DNA of 61,352 bases. It comes from Bacteroidales bacterium. GTDB lineage: Bacteria > Bacteroidota > Bacteroidia > Bacteroidales > Tenuifilaceae. The DNA lies in the NCBI GenBank assembly GCA_011045955.1, contig DSBV01000103.1:1-61352 (forward strand), in the 5' to 3' direction. A model generated the notes under the pieces. That model made no database searches, was not told the DNA's origin, and saw nothing but the letters and a program-made list of their open reading frames with translations. Positions 53,464 to 61,352 of this stretch are shown here, piece after piece; the first letter of the stretch is position 1, and every line of letters begins with the position of its first letter. A program made the position numbers and the translations under genes.

Positions 53464-54027
53464 TTGAAGTATCTAATTACCGGGTTAGGGAATATAGGAA
53501 GTGAGTATTCCAACACCCGACATAATGTAGGATTTAAGGTGTTGGACGCTCTTGCTAAGGCGTCCAACACTTCTTTTGCCGATGCCCGATACGGCTTTGT
53601 GGCTCAGCTTAAACATAAGGGACGAACCTTTGTGCTTCTCAAGCCCTCAACCTACATGAACCTTAGCGGCAAGGCGGTTAACTACTGGTTGCAAAAGGAA
53701 AATATCCAGTTGGAAAACCTTTTGGTGGTAGTTGATGATATAGCTTTGCCCCTTGGAGCAATAAGGTTAAGGCCCAAGGGAAGCGATGGCGGCCATAATG
53801 GGCTTAAAAATATAAACGAGGTGCTTGGCACACAGGATTACGCCCGACTTCGCTTTGGCATTGGCAATGGCTTTAGCCGCGGTCGCCAGGTCGATTACGT
53901 ATTGGGGGAATGGACCGATGAGGAGATGAAGGTTCTTCCCGAGCGTTTAGCCTTAGCTGGTGAGGCTGTGCTTGCCTTTGGCACTATTGGCGTTGAGCGT
54001 GCCATGAACCTTTACAATAACCGTTAG
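53464..54027 (+). CDS. pth: Peptidyl-tRNA hydrolase
   Basis: 187 residues starting at a TTG codon (53464-53466). The family's N-terminus is [21 protein letters not shown] and no ATG lies between the rplY stop and it. Releases peptides from stalled peptidyl-tRNA. Catalytic His is in NTRHNVG and the essential Asn and Asp in [10 protein letters not shown] and [26 protein letters not shown]. It is followed four bases later by the S4-domain gene. Use of TTG may lower translation relative to rplY. Confidence 0.95.
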   Translation: MKYLITGLGNIGSEYSNTRHNVGFKVLDALAKASNTSFADARYGFVAQLKHKGRTFVLLKPSTYMNLSGKAVNYWLQKENIQLENLLVVVDDIALPLGAIRLRPKGSDGGHNGLKNINEVLGTQDYARLRFGIGNGFSRGRQVDYVLGEWTDEEMKVLPERLALAGEAVLAFGTIGVERAMNLYNNR

Positions 54028-54031
54028 CATT

Positions 54032-54463
54032 ATGGCCTCGATGCGGGTTGATAAATGGCTTTGGTTTGTTAGGGTTTTTAAGACCAGAACCCTTGCCACC
54101 GAGTATTGCCGGAAGGGCCGTGTTGTGCGCAACGGAGTAGCGCTCAAACCCGCACAGGAAATCCAAGTAGGCGATATCATTACGGTTCGAAAGCCGCCTG
54201 TAACCTATACCGTTAGGGTAAAAGATTTGCCCAAAAACCGTCTTGGTGCCAAGCTGGTTGAGGGTTACATGGAGAATCTTACTCCTCCAGAGGAGCTGCA
54301 GAAACTCGACCCATCATTTATGGCCTTTAACATTTACCGCGAACGCGGCACAGGTCGCCCCACCAAAAAGGAGCGCCGCGAGATTGATGAACTTTTCGAC
54401 TCCAACTACGGGGGCTTCGACTGGGACAGCTTTGAGCCCGACGCCGACGACTTAGTCGATTAA
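54032..54463 (+). CDS. S4-domain RNA-binding protein (Hsp15-like)
   Basis: 143 residues. The S4 domain is at the N-terminus: MRVDKWLWFVRVFKTRTLATEYCRKGRVVRNGVALKPAQEIQVGDIITVRK. It is followed by a basic and acidic tail (GTGRPTKKERREIDELFD, ending DADDLVD). Homologue of Hsp15, which binds 50S subunits carrying nascent chains and helps recycle them. Position right after pth fits a shared role in ribosome rescue. Confidence 0.88.
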   Translation: MASMRVDKWLWFVRVFKTRTLATEYCRKGRVVRNGVALKPAQEIQVGDIITVRKPPVTYTVRVKDLPKNRLGAKLVEGYMENLTPPEELQKLDPSFMAFNIYRERGTGRPTKKERREIDELFDSNYGGFDWDSFEPDADDLVD

Positions 54464-54535
54464 TACTTTAAGTTGTCAACCCTGTGGATTAGTCCATAAC
54501 TTGAAGAGTTGTCAAAAGCTAATGGTCACTACCAA

Positions 54536-55051
54536 TCAAACCTCTTTATAAACCGATGTTATTTCGGCTATGAATAGCCTATGGAAATTGCTTTTAGGGT
54601 AGTGTTTTTCAATGATGCCCTTATCAAGGAAATTCTCGGGCTTTATGTCATCGATGTATAGCTTGCGGCATTCAATTACTAAACGAGCCTCGTTGAAAGT
54701 TATAGCGCTCTGCAAGTTGCTAATGCTCAATCCGGCAGCCTTGGTTTTATCGATATCGCACCCCGATTTGCTGCCGCACAGCTCCAGTGCCGAGCGCCAT
54801 TTTTCATCAAAGAAGTTGAGAGTGAAGTATTCGTAATGCTCTACAAATTGCAGCGTGAAGCGCTGTGGGCGAATGAAGATAAACGCCACAGGTTTATTCC
54901 AAAGAATACCAAACCCGCCCCACGAGGCTGTCATGCTATTATGCTTTTCCTTGCTGCCCGCTAGTATTAGCATCCATTGGTTATCGAGCAGGTCGAAGGT
55001 GTTCTCGTTCAACTCGAATGGCGAAATGAATTTGAAATTTTTTGGTTCCAT
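54536..55051 (-). CDS. Flavin reductase-like (FMN-binding) protein
   Basis: 171 residues with the split-barrel flavin-binding fold: WMLILAGSKEKHNSMTASWGGFGILWNKPVAFIFIRPQRFTLQFVEHYEYFTLNFF covers the FMN-binding strands, and the C-terminus continues with LVIECRKLYIDDIKPENFLDK and KSNFHRLFIAEI. Family members reduce flavins or carry bound FMN; partner and substrate are unknown. It lies 21 bases after the VIT1-type gene and may be co-transcribed. Confidence 0.85.
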   Translation of the reverse strand: MEPKNFKFISPFELNENTFDLLDNQWMLILAGSKEKHNSMTASWGGFGILWNKPVAFIFIRPQRFTLQFVEHYEYFTLNFFDEKWRSALELCGSKSGCDIDKTKAAGLSISNLQSAITFNEARLVIECRKLYIDDIKPENFLDKGIIEKHYPKSNFHRLFIAEITSVYKEV

Positions 55052-55072
55052 GCCAGTTTCTTTAGTGTATGT

Positions 55073-55945
55073 CTAGTCGATTATGATTCCCAGGTAGTTA
55101 CGAACCAGCAAGCCTATTCCAAAGGTTAATGCCGATACGCCAAGGCTAATTGCCACCATTTCAATAAAACGGTGCTTAAAGTTGAGGTTTTTAGCCACAG
55201 CTATATAGAAGTTAAAGGCATAAATAATGGCTATTGCAAGCATAAGGGTTACAGCCAGGGCTACCATGTAACTTGTGAGCAAAAGGTATGGGCTTATCAG
55301 CATTGCAACTGTAAAGATATAGGTCAAACCTGTGTAAATAGCCGATTTCCCTGCGTGCCGGTCATTGTTTTCGGTTTTAACCGATAGGTATTGCGAAGCA
55401 GCCATTGAGAGAGATGCGGCGATTCCAGTAATAAGTCCCGCAACTGCTATTAGGCGGGTGTTTTGCATGGCGAGGCTAAAGCCGGCCAGTGCTCCGGTAA
55501 GTTCCACCAGCGCATCGTTAAGCCCAAGAACCATTGAGCCAGCATAGTCGAGCCGTTCCTCCTGAATTAAGGCAATGAGCTGGTCCTCGTGCTCCTCTTC
55601 CGATTTTTTAACGGCTTCAACCTCGGGCATGTATGGGATAACTCGCTCATAAACTTTCTGAATTTTCTCTTCCTCACGTTCCATAAGCCTTAGGGCAAAT
55701 GTTAAGCCGAGTATCTTGCCGCAAATGGTGTAGAACCACACCACATTTTTTTGGGGTGCCACATCAACCCCTGATATTTGTTTGAAGGTATTGTAATGCT
55801 TAAGTTCTTCACCGGCAATTTTTGCTAAAACTGTTTTATTGTTTTTGTCGTTTGTTGACTTGGCCAAGTTTCTATATACCTGGTAACCGGTAATTTCCTC
55901 GCGTTGGAATAGTTTAGCGTGTTTTATAAGTTCTTCGCGGGTCAT
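55073..55945 (-). CDS. Ferritin-like plus VIT1/CCC1 metal-transport fusion protein
   Basis: 290 residues. Residues ~1-135 are a rubrerythrin/ferritin-like four-helix domain with metal-ligand motifs (FQREEITGYQVYRNLA, AGEELKHYNTFKQI, EREEEKIQKVYERV, SEEEHEDQLIALI). Residues ~140-290 are a VIT1/CCC1 membrane domain with LGLNDALVELTGALAGFSLA, the family's first-helix motif, and four further helices. In plants and yeast VIT1/CCC1 move Fe2+ or Mn2+; the ferritin-like part may sense or deliver the metal. Such fusions are known in bacteria as membrane ferritin-like transporters (MbfA-type). Eleven bases separate it from cutC. Confidence 0.85.
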   Translation of the reverse strand: MTREELIKHAKLFQREEITGYQVYRNLAKSTNDKNNKTVLAKIAGEELKHYNTFKQISGVDVAPQKNVVWFYTICGKILGLTFALRLMEREEEKIQKVYERVIPYMPEVEAVKKSEEEHEDQLIALIQEERLDYAGSMVLGLNDALVELTGALAGFSLAMQNTRLIAVAGLITGIAASLSMAASQYLSVKTENNDRHAGKSAIYTGLTYIFTVAMLISPYLLLTSYMVALAVTLMLAIAIIYAFNFYIAVAKNLNFKHRFIEMVAISLGVSALTFGIGLLVRNYLGIIID

Positions 55946-55956
55946 CTTTGAAATAT

Positions 55957-56703
55957 TTACTTTTTGTTGAAGTATTGTTTAAGTTTTGCCATTGTGCTGG
56001 CAATGGTTTCGGCATTTGTAACCTGAATGGTGTTTTCAGGAAGTAAATCTGTTGTAAACGAAAGGCCGGCATGGTTAGTGTTGTAACGGGCAACAATTTC
56101 GCTTCCGCTCATGTGAAACTGGGTTATTCCAAGCCGGGCAAGTTGCAGAATATTGTTGTGGTTTATGCCTCCGCCTGCAATTAAGGTTATTTTGCTACCT
56201 CCAATGGTAATAAGTTGCCTAATTAGATCGGCACCATCAATGGCTTTACTTTTTTGCCCTGAGGTTAAAAGGAAATTACATCCACATTCAATAATCTCAT
56301 CAAAAGCTTTAAGTGGTTCGGGCATAATATCGAAGGCGCGGTGAAAGGTAAAGGTAAGTGGTTTAGCCGCCCAAATTAGTTCTTGTGTTCTATCCTTATC
56401 CAGGGTTCCATTTGCTTTAAGAATGCCGCCAACTACCCCCTTTGCTCCCATTTTTTTGCATATCTCTATATCGCGGAGCATTTGGTGGAATTCCATTTCG
56501 GAGTATACAAAGTCGCCCGGGCGGGGTCGAATAAGAACGTGAACCGGAATGGTTAGTTGGTTAAGGGTTTCGGCAATGCATCCAAACGAGGGGGTGGTAC
56601 CCCCAACGTAAAGGTTCTCGCAGAGTTCTATTCGATTCGCTCCGCCTTTTTGGGCGTTAATGGCACTCTCTACCGAATTGGCACTAACCTCAAGGGTAAA
56701 CAT
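55957..56703 (-). CDS. cutC: CutC-family protein (copper homeostasis)
   Basis: 248 residues, the normal length, with a TIM-barrel fold. Motifs: LEVSANSVESAINAQKGGANRIELCENLYVGGTTPSFG, VHVLIRPRPGDFVYSE, GGILKANGTLDKDRT, TFHRAFDIMP, LLTSGQKSKAIDGADLI and GGGINHNNI. CutC has been linked to copper handling, but its biochemical role is unclear. It lies between the transglutaminase and VIT1-type genes with short gaps, so it may be part of a minus-strand unit. Confidence 0.9.
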   Translation of the reverse strand: MFTLEVSANSVESAINAQKGGANRIELCENLYVGGTTPSFGCIAETLNQLTIPVHVLIRPRPGDFVYSEMEFHQMLRDIEICKKMGAKGVVGGILKANGTLDKDRTQELIWAAKPLTFTFHRAFDIMPEPLKAFDEIIECGCNFLLTSGQKSKAIDGADLIRQLITIGGSKITLIAGGGINHNNILQLARLGITQFHMSGSEIVARYNTNHAGLSFTTDLLPENTIQVTNAETIASTMAKLKQYFNKK

Positions 56704-56706
56704 CGC

Positions 56707-59358
56707 TTACTGCTTTAAGGCCAAAAGAAGCTGTTCGCCAAGGTTTATGCTATAACCCGAAGAATGATATACTATCTCTCCGTTGTTGTTCACAATAAAA
56801 ACAATAGGGTATGCCTGCTGTTTGCCAACTGCCTGTACAACCCTAGCCTCAAATTCGCCATTTATATCGTTCCCAAGGGCAATAGTATTGGGGTAGGGGT
56901 TCGCGTCGAAAATGGATGCTAAGTCGGCTTTTGCCGATTTCCCCTTTGCCAGAATAAGGGCTATACCATTTCCTTTGTCAGCAAACTCGCTGCTGAGGCT
57001 ACTGATATCGCGTAGCAAATGCCTTGAGGGTTCAGCAAGAGGGTCGATTATTGCAATAATGGCGGGTTTTTCCTTGGTTATTTGACCAATGGTTATAGGG
57101 CTTCCAGTTACTGGCAGCGAGATGGAGGTACTGAGGCTACCCAGTACTTTTTTTTCACTTTCGGTTGAAGGTATGGTTAATGTTAATTGTAACCTTTTAC
57201 CACCTTCAACCTTAACATGGTAAATGTTGCAGCTTACGGCTCCCGATTTATGCCTATTTCCGGTTACAATACGGTATAAACCTTCGGGTAGCTCGAGGGT
57301 TGCCGGGAGTTTGCTCAAAGTTGGGCTACCCTCGTAATTGAGAGTTCTGTATTTCCCCTTCTCAAACCGGGCAATGGTGAAGTGTGTGTAATACTTTGGC
57401 TGTCCCACAGCCGAGTTTTTATCGAGATTAATTGTGAGCATCCCACTAGCTAGAGCGAGGGGTTGAGCCTCCTTTGATTCCGTAATATCTACATCTATCC
57501 ACTTTCCGCTCATGAAGTATTGCGGCTTTTTGGTTGTGGGTTCTAATCGGGCAGCAATGCCAAAACTGCGGCAGGCAGCTACAAAGAAAATTGCCATGGA
57601 ATACTCGTCGGCGCGGCGAATCCGGTAAACGCTTTCAGGGCTTAACGGTACACGGTAGTAATTGCTTTCCGTGTCAAGCATTACGAATTCTTTAATCCAT
57701 TGGGCAATGTTTTGTGGGTTGTTGCGGAAAAAGCCAATTTCCTCAAAGGTAAATACATCCTGCAGGTAACTGCGCCAGGTTGTAATGAATTCCCTGCCAA
57801 TTCGAGGTGAAAGGATGTAGCTGTCAAATTCCTTTACCTTGCGGTTTTCAAGCAGGGCGGGGAATGAGTCAACTCGCGAAAGATGGTCGTAAAGAATATC
57901 CGCGGTTATGTCGCGCAAATCCTTGTCGCGCAGTGTCGAAAGCATTGCCATGCCAACCGTGATATCTTTAGTATCGAGGTTTTTAATGAAAGTGTAAACT
58001 TCGTTCCAGTTGCCACGGCTTTTTGCAAGCCACTTCCAGGTTTCGTCAATGCTGATACCTTTTTCCATGGCTAAATTTGCAGCCGAGGCCGAGTCGATAA
58101 AGGTGCTAATGTAATTTTCACGGATTTCATTACCCTGCTTAATTCTACGGTTGTGTTCCTCGGCTTTGCCTTCCTCGTAAGGTGGAATGGTTTGTTCGTC
58201 GGGTGGGGTAAGGGTTAAGGAAAGGTTTGTAAAAGGGATTTCCTTTTTGAGTGTTAGGTAGATATCGTTCTGGTTTAAATCGGCCTTGGTAAAGGCATAG
58301 GTATTGTCCTTTTGAGCCCAAATCATCAAATCGCCATTTCCGGTGGTAAGCGTGCACGAGCCTTTCTCGTTGGTTTGCAGGGTGGCTATGGGGTAAAACT
58401 CGGCGTAGTTGTAAAGCTGATACTCTACTTTAGCCCCACTAACGGGTTGCCCGGTGCTATCGGTAACCGTAACGGTGAGTTTACGGGTTGGTGCATAGTT
58501 AGACATAAGGTTGATTTCAGTAAAATAGCGGGTTTGGTTAAGTTTCTCCTCGGCACCATCGTATTTGCCAAAAACAATGGTTCGGGTCATCATGGTGCGT
58601 TTGGCAGGCCCTGCAAACCAGCCGCGGTTAAGTTCGGGCTCGGGCTCGCAGGCGCCCAGGAAGTGCCATTTCCCATCGACCCACACCTCGACCCAGGCAT
58701 GATTGTCGTCGGTGTGTGCCCAGCGGGGCGTGTAAACTTGTCGTGCAGGAATACCCACCGAGCGGTAGGCCGCCACTGCAAGTGTCGACTCCTCCCCACA
58801 ACGGCCAAAGGCCGAAAGCACTGCTGTTAGTGGGCCGCTGGTGCGCTCATCGGTCGATTGGTAGGTAACCTTCTCGTGGCACCAGTAGTTAACCTCAAGC
58901 GCAGCCTGGTAAGCATTAAGGCCAATAAGACGCTCCTTAAGCTCATAGAAGAAAACCTCGCGGGCGTTATCGGTATACTCGTTGTTAACCCGGTAAGGTA
59001 GTACAAAGTGAAGGAATATATCAGCTGGTACTTTTCTTGCCCATTTAAATTCTTTCCGTGCTTTTAGCGCAAGCTGAACATTTTTCAGAACATACTCGGG
59101 CGAATGCATGGCTAAGTCACTTAGTGGCATGTATGCGTAAAGGAATTTAAACCCCTCGCGCTCTTTGGTGGTAAGTTCTGAGTTGATTGTCTTAAAAATG
59201 GATGAATCGTAGCCAGCAACTAATTTAAGCCTTTTCTCGAATTGGGCATGAACCTCTTTGCGTTTATCGCTGCCTTTTATCAGGTGGCGGTTAAGAATGG
59301 TGTCACAAGAACTAAGGGATATGAGCAGTAATGCACTGATTGTTAAAATCTTTTTCAT
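56707..59358 (-). CDS. Transglutaminase-like lipoprotein with a C-terminal thioredoxin-like domain
   Basis: 883 residues. Lipoprotein signal MKKILTISALLLISLSSC (lipobox Cys18). A transglutaminase-core domain has the catalytic Cys187 in FGRCGEES and His220 in DNHAWVEVW, in the usual order, with GACEPEPELNRGWF after them. A carboxypeptidase-regulatory/Ig-like domain (about 300-385) begins KLTVTVTDSTGQPVSGAKVEY. A long helical part follows, with a second region of transglutaminase-like context (DEYSMAIFFVAACRSFGIAARLEP). The last ~120 residues resemble a thioredoxin fold (AYPIVFIVNNNGEIVYHSSGY) without a CxxC. Surface- or periplasm-anchored; probably acts on peptides or proteins. Substrate unknown. 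Confidence 0.85.
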   Translation of the reverse strand: MKKILTISALLLISLSSCDTILNRHLIKGSDKRKEVHAQFEKRLKLVAGYDSSIFKTINSELTTKEREGFKFLYAYMPLSDLAMHSPEYVLKNVQLALKARKEFKWARKVPADIFLHFVLPYRVNNEYTDNAREVFFYELKERLIGLNAYQAALEVNYWCHEKVTYQSTDERTSGPLTAVLSAFGRCGEESTLAVAAYRSVGIPARQVYTPRWAHTDDNHAWVEVWVDGKWHFLGACEPEPELNRGWFAGPAKRTMMTRTIVFGKYDGAEEKLNQTRYFTEINLMSNYAPTRKLTVTVTDSTGQPVSGAKVEYQLYNYAEFYPIATLQTNEKGSCTLTTGNGDLMIWAQKDNTYAFTKADLNQNDIYLTLKKEIPFTNLSLTLTPPDEQTIPPYEEGKAEEHNRRIKQGNEIRENYISTFIDSASAANLAMEKGISIDETWKWLAKSRGNWNEVYTFIKNLDTKDITVGMAMLSTLRDKDLRDITADILYDHLSRVDSFPALLENRKVKEFDSYILSPRIGREFITTWRSYLQDVFTFEEIGFFRNNPQNIAQWIKEFVMLDTESNYYRVPLSPESVYRIRRADEYSMAIFFVAACRSFGIAARLEPTTKKPQYFMSGKWIDVDITESKEAQPLALASGMLTINLDKNSAVGQPKYYTHFTIARFEKGKYRTLNYEGSPTLSKLPATLELPEGLYRIVTGNRHKSGAVSCNIYHVKVEGGKRLQLTLTIPSTESEKKVLGSLSTSISLPVTGSPITIGQITKEKPAIIAIIDPLAEPSRHLLRDISSLSSEFADKGNGIALILAKGKSAKADLASIFDANPYPNTIALGNDINGEFEARVVQAVGKQQAYPIVFIVNNNGEIVYHSSGYSINLGEQLLLALKQ

Positions 59359-59451
59359 CTTGCAAACGGTTTGTAAACAGATAATAAATTTAAGGAATTT
59401 TTCAATTCAAACTAAAAAGGGGTGACATAAATGTGGTATTTTCACCGAATG

Positions 59452-59512
59452 AAAAAAACTGCCTCAAAAAGAGTTTTTGGCTTACGCAAGCAAATGCTCT
59501 TTCTGAGACAGT
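59452..59512 (-). terminator. Terminator of the bcp-recA unit
   Basis: On the plus strand ACTGCCTCAAAAAGAG (59458-59473) and CTCTTTCTGAGACAGT (59497-59512) are complementary except for two wobble-type differences. Read leftwards the hairpin is followed by seven T. A small GCTT/AAGC hairpin sits in the loop. Confidence 0.8.
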
Positions 59513-59534
59513 CTAAGGGATTTAAATTGATATT

Positions 59535-60557
59535 TTACTGTGCTTTGAGTGTTTCCCTGATTTTGTTTTCGATTTCGTTGGAAAGTTCAGGGTTATCGAG
59601 TAGTAATTGGCGAACTGCATCGCGGCCTTGTCCAAGCTTGGTGTCGCCATAGCTGAACCACGAACCACTCTTCTTGATGATGTTCATCTCAACGCCAAGG
59701 TCGATAATTTCACCAGCTTTTGATATTCCCTCCCCGAAAATAATGTCGAACTCAGCCTTACGGAAGGGGGGAGCAACTTTGTTTTTAACAATTTTAACCC
59801 TGACACGGTTTCCGGTTGATTCCTCTCCGTCTTTTAGTTGGTTTAACTTGCGGATATCAACACGAACCGAAGCATAGAATTTAAGGGCATTCCCACCGGT
59901 GGTAGTTTCAGGATTACCAAACATCACGCCAATCTTATCGCGTAGCTGGTTGATGAAAATACAGCAGGTGTTAGTTTTGCTGATGGTGGCGGTGAGTTTG
60001 CGCAGGGCTTGCGACATGAGTCGGGCTTGAAGGCCCATCTTGCTATCGCCCATATCGCCTTCAATTTCTGCTTTGGGCGTTAGGGCAGCTACCGAGTCGA
60101 TAACAATGATGTCGATTGACCCCGAACGGATTAGGTTATCGGCGATTTCAAGGGCTTGTTCACCATTGTCGGGCTGGGCAAAAAATAGATTTTCCACATC
60201 AACGCCAAGCTTCTCGGCATAGGTGCGGTCAAAGGCATGCTCCGCATCGATGATGGCGGCTAGGCCGCCTTGCTTTTGAGCCTCGGCAATGGCGTGAATG
60301 GCCAGCGTGGTTTTACCCGACGATTCAGGGCCATAGATTTCAACCACACGACCCCGGGGATAACCTCCAACCCCAAGGGCTAAATCGAGTGCTATTGACC
60401 CTGACGAGATGACCGGCACTTCCGAAATGGCTTTATCGCCAAGCCTCATTATTGAGCCCTTGCCGAAATCCTTCTCAATTTTATCTATTGTCGATTGAAG
60501 GGCTTTTAGCTTTTCCTTGTTAATTTCCTTGCGTTCTTTGTTCTCTGCTGCTTCCAT
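59535..60557 (-). CDS. recA: Recombinase RecA
   Basis: 340 residues, the normal length. Forms filaments on single-stranded DNA for homologous recombination and induces SOS. Motifs: [21 protein letters not shown], Walker [32 protein letters not shown], Walker [23 protein letters not shown], loop 2 region [30 protein letters not shown]. Its ATG abuts the stop codon of bcp, so the two are translated together, and a terminator follows. Confidence 0.97.
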   Translation of the reverse strand: MEAAENKERKEINKEKLKALQSTIDKIEKDFGKGSIMRLGDKAISEVPVISSGSIALDLALGVGGYPRGRVVEIYGPESSGKTTLAIHAIAEAQKQGGLAAIIDAEHAFDRTYAEKLGVDVENLFFAQPDNGEQALEIADNLIRSGSIDIIVIDSVAALTPKAEIEGDMGDSKMGLQARLMSQALRKLTATISKTNTCCIFINQLRDKIGVMFGNPETTTGGNALKFYASVRVDIRKLNQLKDGEESTGNRVRVKIVKNKVAPPFRKAEFDIIFGEGISKAGEIIDLGVEMNIIKKSGSWFSYGDTKLGQGRDAVRQLLLDNPELSNEIENKIRETLKAQ

Positions 60558-61028
60558 TTACTTGTTTATTTCTGATAGTATTTGTTTCACGTGTTCCTTG
60601 GTGTCGACCTTGTTAAAAACATGGGTTATAACACCTTGCTCGTTGATTACAAAAGTAGTTCGAAGAATACCAAAGTATGTCCTGCCATACATCTTCTTTT
60701 CGCCCCATGCGCCATACTTTTCGGCAATTTCATGGTTCTCATCGGCTATTAGCCGGAACGGTAGGTTGTATTTCTGGATAAAATTCCTGTGCGATTTTTC
60801 GGAATCGGGACTAACGCCTAGCACTTCCATCCCAAGATTTTTCAAATCCTCGTAACCATCGCGCAAGCTACAGGCCTCTGCGGTACATCCGCTGGTATTA
60901 TCCTTGGGGTAGAAGTAAAGTATCAACTTTTCCCCCTTGTAGTCCGATAGCTTGATAGTTTTGCCATCCTGATCCTTCCCAATGAAATCAGGTGCCAAAT
61001 CGCCTGGTTTTAAGATTGTTGTTGCCAT
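60558..61028 (-). CDS. bcp: Thioredoxin-dependent peroxiredoxin (BCP/PrxQ)
   Basis: 156 residues. Reduces hydrogen and organic peroxides with thioredoxin. The peroxidatic Cys48 and resolving Cys53 are in NTSGCTAEACSLRDGY, the alpha2-type PrxQ spacing; other motifs are GDLAPDFIGKDQDGK, LILYFYPKD and LGVSPDSEKSHRNF. It is the first gene of a unit with recA, linking oxidative-stress defence and DNA repair in expression. Confidence 0.95.
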   Translation of the reverse strand: MATTILKPGDLAPDFIGKDQDGKTIKLSDYKGEKLILYFYPKDNTSGCTAEACSLRDGYEDLKNLGMEVLGVSPDSEKSHRNFIQKYNLPFRLIADENHEIAEKYGAWGEKKMYGRTYFGILRTTFVINEQGVITHVFNKVDTKEHVKQILSEINK

Positions 61029-61352
61029 AGTATTCTGTTTGTAAAGTTAATTTTTTGTTTGGTAAAAGAAAATGCCGAGGGCATTTATTTATTAACAAGT
61101 TGCACGACATTTGGTTTTAGTCAGTTGATGATTGATGGTGAGTGAATTCAAAATTAAGAAAATTAGACGCAATGACTCGGCAAAAGATGACGGCAGCTAT
61201 TTGATTTTGTGTTTCTAATGAATAATCTCTGCCTAAATTCAACCAATAAATGCAACTTTCGGTGAGGATGACATCAATATTTTTTCAGCAAAGAGAGGGG
61301 AAAAAATCCCGCTCTCTTCCGCTGAATGGAAATAAGCTCTATATTCGTCCTC
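61029..61352. other. Intergenic stretch at the window edge
   Basis: About 320 AT-rich bases with no recognisable gene, RNA or repeat. It should contain the promoter of bcp-recA; I see no clear TAnnTTTG box with a matching -33 element. Confidence 0.4.

Noticed and set aside
58312..58830. A 172-codon plus-strand frame inside the transglutaminase gene
   Set aside because: The minus strand encodes the catalytic Cys and His motifs there; the plus-strand frame is a shadow.
1..61352. tRNA or rRNA genes in the intergenic regions
   Set aside because: I saw no cloverleaf with GGTTCRA-type T-loop and no rRNA-like conserved segment when reading the intergenic stretches; a tRNA scan would settle it.

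Overview
The window looks like a chromosomal contig of a Bacteroidota bacterium, probably Bacteroidales-like. The signs are a type IX secretion (T9SS) C-terminal domain, PorT-like, GIN-domain and DUF4783 proteins, a separate-subunit propionyl/acetyl-CoA carboxylase, start sites without clear Shine-Dalgarno sequences, and promoters with the phylum's TAnnTTTG -7 box. Most genes are ordinary housekeeping. I found no rRNA, tRNA or CRISPR array.

Layout. 1-7.9 kb: a caspase-like protein cut by the window edge, a secreted coiled-coil protein, a POT-family peptide transporter, a very large NtrY-like sensor kinase, rlmH and an LPP20-like protein. 8-13.3 kb: valS, an outer-membrane protein fragment and a broken glutamine synthetase. 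13.3-21.8 kb: a frameshifted surface protein, a UDP-GlcNAc 2-epimerase with a glycosyltransferase, an SPFH protein, and a biotin-dependent carboxylase operon (accC-type, BCCP, pccB-type) followed by a broken beta-carbonic anhydrase that could once have supplied its bicarbonate. 21.9-31.8 kb is the accessory region: an IS3-family remnant, a large T9SS-exported protein, and a compact minus-strand operon (DUF2971 protein, fused restriction-modification enzyme, small membrane protein). Long imperfect inverted repeats with the same conserved ends (TAACGGATG ... CCTTTGTTAGC), resembling integron attC sites, flank that operon, and a third half-copy lies beyond the T9SS gene. 31.8-44.3 kb: dsbD, a five-gene overlapping operon (Ntn hydrolase, sirtuin, PorT-like barrel, PagL-like deacylase, GIN lipoprotein), DUF3124, a K+/H+ antiporter, an RNA m5U methyltransferase, and DUF4783-nadC-yihY-pdxH. 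44.3-50.9 kb: a heavily decayed multi-PAS hybrid kinase, a HAD phosphatase, a CYTH protein and an arsenic operon in which arsR and arsC are intact while acr3, a rhodanese and an IscA/HesB-like gene are broken. 51.1-61.0 kb: engB, prs, rplY with a structured leader, pth, an S4 protein, then a flavin reductase, a ferritin-like/VIT1 fusion, cutC, a transglutaminase lipoprotein, and bcp-recA.

Two things stand out. First, the attC-like bounded cassettes of the accessory region, which contain a candidate three-gene defence operon. Second, an unusual density of broken genes (at least eight). Their lesions are often single-base changes in homopolymers and sense-to-stop changes that insert T, but some are large deletions or substitutions at conserved sites. 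Both real gene decay and consensus sequencing error must therefore be considered.
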